NCBI GenBank assembly: GCA_040954595.2
Contig: CM082598.2
Span: forward strand, 3,410,001-3,474,000
Origin: Balanoglossus misakiensis
Lineage: Eukaryota > Hemichordata
Reading direction: 5' to 3'
Length of the DNA stretch: 64,000 bases
Positions 13,001-25,000 of the stretch are shown one piece after another. The notes under the pieces were generated by a model. It worked only from the letters and a program-made list of their open reading frames with translations. It searched no databases and was not told the DNA's origin. Position numbers and translations under genes: made by a program. Position 1 is the stretch's first letter, and the number at the start of each line of letters is the position of its first letter.

Positions 13001-16000
13001 CCTGCAGGTCAAGCCAACCATGAGAGAGAAAAAAGAGCAAAGAAATATCACAGTGTGTATAGTCCATAACTGAGTGTTGTGGCAAGGGGTGAGCATAATC
13101 ACAACCAACATGACTTGGTTTCTTTCCAGCTATGTTGTCCAACAAACAGCTCAGTTTTTAAATATCTTTGTGTACTTTTGAACTCAACTACACCCCCGTC
13201 AAGGAAACAGGGTTACTAAATTAGCCAATGAGATGGATTCACAGGACAAACAGACAATTCAATGGAACTTTACACACACACAGGCAGACACATACACACA
13301 GACACGCACACACACACTGAACACTGCACAAATGACAAGAATATAATGTGTAGAACTCACAAGCCATTTTTTCATATGCTTATCAGCCAGATACACCTTG
13401 CGATGATGACAGTGAGTGGAAAGATGAACCAATGAAGTTAGTGCCATGCACAGAAAAGTATATTACACTTTACCAGTGTAATATTTGTATCAGATTTGTT
13501 TATAAATTGGTGGAATGTATTCTATTCGAGTATTTCACACAAAGTTGCATACAAACTACTATTAACAATCATTTCATATACATGTATGTGAAACAGATCA
13601 ATTGCTTCATCACTGTGATAAAAGTCAAATTTGATGGAAACAGCTGATCAAATTATCCATCAAATTTATCCCCCACACAGATGCAATGTCTGTTTTTAGC
13701 ACACACAACGATTAAATACACAACATGCATGACATATATGTACCAGTACTGTGTCTATCAGATACACTACATTCTAGCTGTTGAACATTCGATGAACTAT
13801 CTTATACACACATACCACAACAATGGGTGTACAATGTACTTATTACCACAACAATCTACTTCAGGGTTCATATTCTACTACAATACTGTCACACACAGCA
13901 ACTAAGGGTGCAACACGATATTCACACTGCTTTTGAGGTCACCATCATTGCCTTGAGATGAACTGTACCTTTTTATTACAGGTAATGTTAAACCTCTCAC
14001 CCAAAGTTCCCACTATTTACACATCTAACTCCTCTATAGTAAATAATGGAATCGGGCCAAACCATTTGGTGAGGTTAAATATTCCCCAAGTAATTCCAAA
14101 CCCCATTTTATAACTGTTGCCAGGGGATACCCTTAATATCTGCAGATACTGTTCATGATCGTTTTCTGTATTCAGAATACATGAATAATGACCTGCTTGT
14201 TTTTTCTGACTCTCAAAGCAATGGAACTGGTAACTCCTATCGCAATGTACCAGCAAGTTGTTGGGTGAAGGGATAAAGACATGGGTATATCTACATTGCT
14301 ATATTGTAATGTGTGATCATATGCTATTGTAGGGGTCACACGCATGCCCTTTGCCCTACCTCTCTCTGATCTTGCTTCAACTGTAAATGTTCCGCATGTT
14401 GGTGTTGCCTGTCTTTTCTCCTCCACGCGGCTTTGGTCTTAGTTTTGCTTGGACTGCGAAGATAACATCCAGACTATCACTACATGTACAAACAATCTGA
14501 TTAACCCTTTCACCACCATGGTTCAGTCCGAACCCACTGTTTTCTATGGAACGGTTGAACCTCTATACAGGGAACTGGGGGTGGAAGGGTTACAATCTGC
14601 TGTAGAGATTGATTCATTAATTTCACCGTTTTGGGCTGATATTATATATTGGGAATCATCACAGTCAGCCAGGGACTGTTGTATTATGCACATATGATGT
14701 ATGCTTAATGGGTATTGAAGTAAACTAATTTTAGCACAGAATGATGAGCATTTCTCAATTTTTAGAATAAGATCAGAATGTCAAATAAGAGAAAGACAAC
14801 AATGCAGACTAGTCATGATTATAAACATCTCGTACGGGATCAAAATGTAGCCTTGTTTTCAACCCACAGAGCAGCCCTGCGACACAAACGATCCACATGG
14901 CAACAGTGTAACAAAGTGATCTCACCTTTGGGTTGTGCTGACAGGTTTAGCCAAAGCTTCTGCATTCAGCTCCGGGAAAAAACCTGGCTCGTGTTTCCTC
15001 TTGATGTTCGTGGACAGTAGATGCGGCGATACGGCTATATGGTCGGCTGTAGTCGCCCTGCGTACGATCAGATGCTCTGGAATAGAAGGACGCAGTCATT
15101 GTTATGCTAATCACACTGTTATTATGCTAATTCAGCAACTATTATGCTAATTACTCACATACAAAAACGGCTGTCATGTTACTAATATGGATCACTTTGT
15201 AACATGTGTTGTGGATGATACAATGCAATAAACTTTACTCATAATTCAATATAGTATTTTCATTACACCTAACATCTGTATTTTCTCTGACGCATATGTT
15301 GTTTTTAGAAAATTCCTGGTCTGACTAATGAGAAACATTATGCTGGTAGGTAATTGCATAAAGAATATTTACACATGATTCATTAAAACTCCACCCAATT
15401 TTCATGCATGCGGTCATTATTTCATTCGAGCCTTATTTTTTCTTAAACACTATCATTATTTCATAAATGCTTTGTAAACTTTGATCTGTCATACTGTAAA
15501 ACACTTTATTTTCGCGAGTTAAATTTTTCGGGATATCGAGAGAGGCCACTGTTTCGCAAGTATTAATTTACGCGTTCTCTTATTTCATTCACTGCATCGT
15601 TATCTTCAAAAACAATTTATGCGACTTTTTATTTTCACGCTATTTTGGCTCTCGCGTATTTCGCGAAAATTAATTGCTCGTGAAAATAAAGTGTTTTACA
15701 GTATTTAACTCACCATAATCATTGACAGATATTGCATGTTCATAATTGGGAGTCTTGACACTGCCGGTCGGATCAGTGTTCTTACTCTTGTAGTTGTCTA
15801 TCCGGGCTTCAAACACTTTGAGGTTGTTGTCCATGTCCTCCCAGTTCCCCATGATCTTGGAGTCGATGAAAGTAGCAAACATTTGACTCTCGAGGAAGGG
15901 TGACAGGAACGGTATGGCAGCGTCTGGCTGGTCAGAAAGAAAGGCAGCCTGGAAGAGAGAAAGTTAGAAAACCCCTTTTCATTACTGTGGATTGGTCTGA

Positions 16001-19000
16001 TTCCATAGCGTTCAGTGCTGAAGTTGGACCTATATACTGGCAAATGGGGGTGGCATGGTCAGGGTAGAGGGACACGGTACTTGTTCTTCATCTTGTTTAC
16101 AAGGAAATGAATGCACACTAAATGATTCGAAATTCCAGATCTATCAAAGAGTTTATTTCTTGATGTTTTCAAGAGTCTATCAGAGCAAGCATGTTATTTT
16201 TTGAAGCCTGATCACAGTAATTTTGTCACAATTTATTTGATAATCACTGACATTTAAAGACAGCATAGGTGACTCAATTAACACCCAGGACTTCCCCGGA
16301 AGAAATTCCATTTTTCAGGAACTTTCCGGGAGTGGTTAAAAAATTCCAGGGATATCCAGGCTTTCCCAGGTATATACACAAACCCTGTCTCACCTTATCG
16401 AAATTCTGCATCTGTTCCCTGGCATTGAGCCACGCGTCCATGTCTTGATTCGGCTGAATCACAAAGGCTTCGTAGTTGCGGAACATCTGAACAAAACGGT
16501 AACAGAAAACCTCCCGGACAGCACTGTTGAACGTCAACTCATCAATGTCCTCTCGGCTCAGCTTACTGTATTTATAGATGCTCTCTTTCTCGCCGTCCGG
16601 TTTCTTAGGAATGTCTTCTACGTCGGAGATGCTCTTGATGACGCCCGTGCGCTTGGCGATGGCCGCCACCTTGGAGACGATCTCGTTGTTCCTCAAGAAA
16701 TCGCTTTTATTTGGCACGGTGGAAAGCGACCCCTGGGAGCCCCTCCGGCTGGACACGGCCGAGCCGGAATTCGGGCTCTCGTTGTCGTAGCTTTCTCCTT
16801 TTTGCATAGACGCATTGATCACGTTCAAACTCTCTTGAAGTCCGTACAGGTCATAGGACGACCCCTGCCGGGAGTTGGAATTCGAGTCCGGCTCATGGAA
16901 TCCCAGATCTGTATCACTTTCCGTGGACACTTTGAACCGGTCCAGCACCTGGGATATTTCCAGGATGAATTCCGGCTTGTACGGAAACTGCGGCAGCTCT
17001 TCAGGCACTTCTACGATGTGCTTATCGATGTCGACAAAACACAGCGATGCCTGAAACAGATTACAATGTACAGATCAGAACAAAGTTTCCAACTCGGCCA
17101 GCCCTGGGCTAACCAAAGATTTGGTAAAACATACCTACTGCTTTGAAGCAACTGTTTCTATTTTAATAGATTCCTGTGACTGCTTTTGTTCATTTTTTAT
17201 TTTTCACATTATTAAACATCGAGCGCATACCATGCAATGAAGGATATTATTGATACCATAATAGTTAATACAAAATGTAATTGTACTGATTGTACAGCAC
17301 TCTCTATCTTTCTTAAATGGCCACTAGAGGGTGGTATTGCATCACCGAAATTACACAACTGGTCTCTGAGGACAGTATCACATGTTCACAGACACAAATA
17401 GGAACAAATGGTAACTTTGACAATGGGTCTAGAGGGCAGTATCACATGCTCAAGGCACAAATAGGAACAAATGGTAACTGTGACAATGGGTCTAGAGGGC
17501 AGTATCACATGCTCAAGGCACAAATAGGAACAAATGGTAACTGTGACAATGGGTCTAGAGGGCAGTATCACATGCTCAAGGCACAAATAGGAACAAATGG
17601 TAACTGTGACAATGGGTCTAGAGGGCAGTATCACATGCTCAAGGCACAAATAGGAACACATGGTAAACCTTGACAATGGGCTATCTCACCTCATTGGGCA
17701 GACTAAGCTGGGATCTATCTTGGCCACCGGAAGAGTGTAACCCCATCACGTATGGCACCGGTGCGTCCAGGAAATGCAACATAGACGCAGGCAGGATGGG
17801 TACGTACACGTGTTGCCATGTAAATGGGAACAGTAAAGCACTTAGGCACTCGGCTACTAACATCAATCTTTGGTAATCTGCAATGAATGAAAACACAAAG
17901 ATTTCATGTCTATCAGTCTTTTCCTCTCATGTATCACGTTGAACCACCCATGTGCATACATAAGTCTTTGAGTGTTTTGTGTCAGCACAGGCATGTGCCA
18001 AAGTAAGCCAGCACAGTGTATAACCTAAGTGTCAGTCTAGTGTTGGTCTACTTTGAGAGCTGTGGGCACAGGTAAAGTTTATGTTCAGTGCTAGTATAGT
18101 GTCTTCTATCTCTTGCCAAGCTGGCAGGGAACTCTTGAAAAGTACCATGCCTGTGAATGGCAATAGGCCACTCTAATAACCTCTATGTGATGGCTACATA
18201 GTGGTATGTTTTAGTATGAGTTTACCATTTTGAGTTTAATCTCTGGAGCAGTCAACCATATAATGCATGTGTGTACTGTTACTCAACCTCAAGCAAATAA
18301 TTTGAATTTTGTCTGTTACAAAGGGGTGCATGTTGCATGTATGATACAGCTGTCATACCCACAAAACTCTGAACGTTAAAGGGACAAAGTCTCTCTCTCG
18401 CTGCCCTTTTTTCCATTAATTATGTTTGATACAAGACACTGTTTATGTTAATGTACATGTGGATATATAGTGAATCAATGATCAACCACACAAAACTTAC
18501 ATCCCACTTGTATGATATGAGAGTAAAAACTCGCCCAAAATGAATAAATGGTAAAGAACGATTATTCATTTTGGCGAGTTTTTCACTCTCCTGTCTATAA
18601 GAGGAATGGAAGTTGTGTGTGGTTGAACGTTCATTAACTATATATCCACATGTAGAATAACAAACAGTGTCTTGTATCAAATATAATTAATGGAAAAAAG
18701 GGCAGCGAGAGAGAGACTTTGTCCCTTTAAAGGTCATGAAAGTGAGCTATTCTCACGGTGTGATTCCTTACCGGTTGAAAATAGAAGGATCTGGTTCTCT
18801 AACAATGCACATGTAAATAATTGCACTAGGTTCTCCACGTCAAGTAGTGTGAAGAGTTCTCGGAAGGAAAAATCACACAGTGACAGTTCTAAGGTCCCGG
18901 GTCTCTGACACAGAATGGGGGATCTCACACCGTTGAACCTCATGCTTCTCCCCACTGGGGGCAGCGGCACTTCGTACAGGACGTTGTGGATGTAGCTCTC

Positions 19001-22000
19001 CAGCGGCAGGGGAGGGTTCTCGTTGGCCGCGACGGCGTCGTGGAGCTGCGCCAGGAACTTGTGCGAGGCCCGGACGAACGGCAGCTGGGTGATGATGCAG
19101 ATGCACTTGGACACGTACAGGCAGTCTCTGTTGATGTCGTAGTTGCTGACGGTGACAGTGTAGTGTGTTCGTTCGCCGGTCGTGTTGCCCAGCTCGGCGT
19201 GGTACATGGCTTGCAGCGACTGCATGGCCAGGCAGATTTGCTTGGTGTGGACCTCTTCGTAGAAAGTGAAGGCCGAGCCGTACGTTCGGGAGCCATCTTC
19301 CTTGGTTATGAGAAACGAATGAAACTTGGGTTCTCTGTTGTCTTTTTCCGTGCGGAAGGATAGACCCTTTGGCATACATAGCTGGAAAGAAAATAAATGG
19401 GAGAATGAAATTACTTAGTGTTTTGCTGTATGTTAAAATACATTCAAGATGAGTGTACTATCAGTGTTCGGATATAAACAACCTAACCCTTTCACCCCCA
19501 GTTCCCTCTCTAGAGGTCCAACTTTACCACTGAAAACAATGGGTGTGGACTGAACCATGGAAAGGGTTAAAACGATGAAACTGTATCCTCAAAACTCACG
19601 GGCAGATCATGAAAACTGTTTTTATTAACAGTGTAGAGTTCTGTACAAGCAGCACGTACTGAAACAGTTTCATTTCCTGAATGGAAATTTTATATTTATG
19701 GACTTGTTAGTTTCTACAGGCAACAGAGAAAGAAACATGCATTAGTCACAATTAATTATATTTTGAAGGCTACAACTCAAGTCTTTTTGAGGACCCCAGA
19801 TTTTTTAGTCTCAAATCTCAGATATGTGGAGAGATTTTCATTTCAGGCTACAGCGTTATCTGTCTGTTTCGCACTGCAGTCTGCAGTTACCATGACAACA
19901 AGCCGTATAATTTCTTCCACAGTTGAGAAAATTTGCCCACACACAGTTAGCTGCATTTATTCCTATATTTAGATCATAATGGAATATTGATTTTGCATTG
20001 ACATCACAGCACATAATATCTTACCACTCATATCACATTGCGCGATGCTTTCTTTTAAAGCAAATATTTTTTTCAAGAACTTATGGCTATACGTTTAAAA
20101 ACACTAATCAGTTTCTTCATTAAAGATTTTAATACTGATTTTATTTTTTTTACAAATCTTGACGTCATAACTGACAAGACAAATATTTGCCAACACTGTC
20201 ATTTTATTTTTTCTTTAATTAAAAAATTCTGAGGCCAATGGAAAATCTACAGGCCAATATTTCCCTATAACATATCAAGTCAGCTAAAAATTTATCATGA
20301 AAGAACTGTACACTCAAGCAAAGGTTTAAATCTCTGTGGAGGTCCATATAATTTCTCTTCCAACCAGCTGTCCAATTGCTGATCATTTTGACAGATTAAA
20401 GCACAAACCATTACTTGTTCCTCGAAACAGCAAAATAAGAACATTAAACTTTATCATGATAAAAAGAAAATCTTGAGAAGGCCAATTTCCTTCTACGCTC
20501 TGCCTATAAATTGAGTCGTATCAAGGCCATAATACAGGTTGAAAGGTTCCACAAATATCCAGATACGTAGATACCATGGCTGGGCCAGCGTCCTTACATT
20601 ATGGCCCCATTGTAGTGTAGTCACTGCGTTGATAACTTAATACTGGCATTTCATCATGCTTTAGTGATTTCAAAGAAACTACAGTTCACTAACAATTAAC
20701 AAACAAAATGACTGAGACAGCCACAAGTTACAGCTATTGAAAGTTCTAAAGAAACAGTAACTCATTCTTCGTTAAAAGGCTGACGTGAACAACACTTACT
20801 AGTTGTTTGTTTTTAACCGTTTCAAAAAAGCGTCGAGAAAACACACATGTAAGTCACCTGGGGGTCAGCTTGTTAAAGGTATGTAACACAGATTTACTAC
20901 ACGAAGATAAAAGTCAGTGAATAGAATTGTATGGCTATGAGTGACAATAATCTTGATTTACATCCTCTTTTCAAATCAGATTACACCGAGAGTATGAATG
21001 CATTACCATGCCAACCGCATCCTTATCGAAACGATTCCAGTCCACATTCTGGGGGTAGTGGGATAGTACTTTAGACTTGTAGGCCCTTTGCAGGGGTCTG
21101 TAATGTAGATGTTCGCCTGCGAATAAAACAAAATGAAATTGCAAGATTCAGATATGAGTATAAAAGAATATTTGCTATATTTTTTGTTGATTTAGCAGCA
21201 AACAGGATAAATAATTAACATTATATTGTTGTTGTTCTTATCATCATCATCATCATCATCATCATCACCATCATCACCACCACTGCCGCCGTCATCATCA
21301 TCATCAACCATCACTGTCATCATCATCATCACCATCATCATCATCAATCATCATTTCTCAGTAAAACAGTGAGAATAACATACATATATAGAGATGTAGA
21401 TCTACATGAGAAATCCCTCCCTGAAATCATATCTATAACACCATTCTCACTGAAATCCAATCAACGACCCCACAGGAACTGTGTCAGTTGTTCAAGGCCA
21501 CCTACAATCTCATTATCTCGGTTGACTTGGGAGGCTTTTTCTATAATAAAACACCCTTTGACGATAGTGAGAATGTCACAATGAACGTCATTGATCAATT
21601 AGACTAACAGTCAGTGTGACTTCACAAAGATTATGGAACAAATATATTTTTAAAAGTTAAGTAATTATCAACCAGGTTTGGGCACATGAAAATGTGCACA
21701 GTAAGTTAACACAGTGAGTCTGAAATGGTACCATGTATGTGACAATTATCAAGAACAATTACACTATGTAGAATTTGTTGCCGCAAAATATAATATAAGA
21801 TAAGAAGTGTAATACTATTACAGGGATGCATTCTTTTCTACTACATTTAATAAAAAGTGAATTCTATGAGTAATTTATTAAGTTTCAGTTCTGTGATATG
21901 AATGCCTGCGTAATGAATTGATGTGAAATTAACACACAGACTAAGTTGTTTTCATTGTGCAATAAATGGTCCCTAGATAATTGCATTGAAATCAATACCC

Positions 22001-25000
22001 TGCTTTCATAAATCGGCACTACTGAGAGTCGACAATTGTGAAACAATATGATTTTGCTAGTACTGTAAAGGTCCTATAGTGAAGCTAAACTGATTTTTCA
22101 GAACACAGCTAGACTTGCAACTAACCTGGTCTGGATAATGATTGGTCATGATTTATGCATAACCATTCACTTTACATTATTGCTGGTATTTATCTTATTA
22201 CATTGGACATGAAAATAATCTGACAGGGTTTCAGGTACATGTTAATGACCTAATCCATGACAGCCAGCACAAATCATCATTCATCAATCTGATTAAATCA
22301 GATGATGAAGAGTTGGCTCGATCTGAACATTTGCTGGGTCTCTATCGTTCTGTTCTCCGATGTCCATCTCACTACAGAACAGCAAAGCAGACTGAAAGAA
22401 CCAGCAAATGCAAAGATCGACCCAACTCTACATCTGATTTTAATCAGATGGCATATGCATCTATCCCATCTCTCTGAAAACTCTGATTCTGGAGACAGGA
22501 TTGCGGTGACTGCTGAATTGGATTTCGGTTTTTCACAGCACTCAACGGTTACACGAGCAAAGTGCTGCAGATCAGCAACGGCGCGCCACTGGCAAGGTCG
22601 TTCGAGTCGTTGACTTCCGTATAACCTGATGAGTCATAACTCTGAATCCAGCTGGAGTTGTGGAGACGTGACTTGTTGTGTGCTCGGGTAATATATGCAA
22701 AGTGCATACATGTGCATTACATCAGTACTGTCAGGAGAAATGGAGCATGTGATGCAGTCAGGATATTGTCTTTGATGTCAAATTTGACATGCAAACATAT
22801 ATACTGGCTAGTATTAGTATTAGAATTGTATACACGTATGAAACAACAACGTATGCAATAAGTCTATACTGGTGCATAGAATTTTTAGTCGCAGAGGAAA
22901 TGGGGCGTATAGCCAGGGTTATGTGTCCCATATCATATGTGCATTATGTCATATTTGTCATGCACAACGCATGCACTTGAGGGACGTGCGACAGTTTAAT
23001 AGAAACACCAGTATTGAACTCTATGATAACTTAATAACATGTATCTAGGGAATCTTTTTGACTTTTTGTTATGAGTTAAACGGTCCAGAATGACCTTCAC
23101 AAGACATCTGAGATTGTGAGCAGGTATAAATACACTAATTGTTTACTATAATCTTTCTTGTGCGTTTTCATTGTGATATAAATGTCTGACATTCTCGAGA
23201 AGAATTAATATTAAAATTATTACTAAGCTCTTTAGTGCCATTGCATTATTAGTAAATTACAACAGTAATTTATGACTGAAAATATAATGGACAATATTTT
23301 AGATCTGTATGGCTGTTGCATTGCTGGTAATGTTCATACTAACAGTACTCCAAATTTACCTTTTTAAACTGAAATTTTCCTATATATTAGGCACCCCCTA
23401 TGCAGATTTCCTTGTGTCGTAGAGACTTAAGGGTCTGTGATTGTATCAACTAGTGTTTGCAAGACAGGCACGAATTGAAGGTACGCGTGTATATATGTAC
23501 CACACTGTTGCATACATGTATATCAAGGTTTTCATTCCCATTTGCACATGAAAGGTCAGGGTCTGACTCATAACAGTCAAGTTCAAAAGCAGAGTCCTTG
23601 ACATTGAAACAAAAGAGTTGCTATGACCCCGGGTCATGGGTAGTCATGCATATTAATGACTACAGGAAATTACATATAAGCCTGACATTTCACTGAACAT
23701 TACATTCATTTTCTAATTAAAGTAATTTAAAGATATACAAGACTTCTACTACAGAACAATGGAGACTTTATGGTATCTAGTGATCATTAGCAACATTACA
23801 TACACACAGTCGAACAATTTGTATGGCTTCCTGTCTAAGGTATGGTTTTCCTAGATATTAAAAGGACAAAGTCTCTCTCTTGCTGCCCTTTTCCCATTAA
23901 GTATGTTTGATACAAGACACCATTGATGTTAAGTACATGTGAATACATGTATATAGTGAATCAACGTTCAACCACAAACAACTTCCATCCTGCATATAAA
24001 TGTGAGAGTAAAAATCTCGCCAAAATGAATAAATGGTAAACACTGATTATTCATTTTTGGCTACTTTAGATTATTCATTTCTTGCCGAAAAATGTGTTTT
24101 TATTTACTCATTAAATTCGGGGGGAGGGGTCTTTTCAAAATTGTCTTAAAATTAAGACTTTCAAAATGGCCGCCAAATTTGAGGTTCAAAATGGCCGCCT
24201 ATATCTGTGCTTAGTCTATGGCATTCAAAATGGCCGCCAAATTTAGTGACTTTGAAAATCTCTATGGTAAACATTATGTAGAAATGATCCAACCCTCCTT
24301 TGTTTGTCTCACATATACTTAATGTATTTCATTTTCTTTTCATCCTAATGTATTTCAGAAAATCATATTGGCTAATATGTTTTCTGTAACCTCTTTTTGT
24401 TTGAACTTTATAGCAGGTGAAGTTAGTGCTCTGAAATATACTCTGATAAATAATTAACCCAGTTACTTTCAAAGGCAAAATAAATGGCTGGCGCCAATAT
24501 GGTATCATTACATTATTAACCCTGACAGGTGGCTAATACAAGATGATGGGCATTATTATAATGCTTTAGCATTCTTGCATCCTTGACTTATGAGATGAAC
24601 AGTTCATAACAACTGAATGTGGTCAGAACAATTGTCTATCTCACAATTATGAATCATAGCTGAGGTAATGCAGGGCCCTTTTTGGAAGTGCTTGTTTCAT
24701 AGCAGGAAATGTAGAACTGACCCTGCATTACTAATAAATAGAGCATGCATGAAGAAATTTCGCAGTCACTGTCAGATATGAAATATTTTTATGACTATTA
24801 TTTTATTCTCCCATTGATAGCCTGCATAATTTCCTACGATTTTATTAGAACAATTTCAAAAATATATATTTCAAAATATTCAATTAATCATTTATAACAC
24901 TGTTGGATGAATTCATTTTAAAATTAAAATGAACTAATAATATCCAATTCAACGCAAATCACATTGTTTACATCAATACGACTTGGTAAGTATATTGCAT

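Noticed and set aside
16445-17146. 233-codon plus-strand open frame
   Set aside because: It lies opposite the large DENND5 exon 17050-16394, whose conserved sequence and splice phases fix the minus strand as coding.
17317-17676. Repetitive proteins on both strands, or a CRISPR-like array
   Set aside because: The 63 bp units are directly adjacent without unique spacers; the open frames follow from a unit length divisible by three.
18873-19379. Open frames of 118-168 codons in other frames
   Set aside because: They are shadows of the DENND5 exon 19381-18772 and are rich in R, P and H as expected of out-of-frame reading of GC-rich coding DNA.
22560-22620. GGTCGTTCGAGTC box as part of a tRNA
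   Set aside because: GTTCGAGTC resembles a T-loop, but no matching A box, acceptor stem or anticodon arm could be built upstream.
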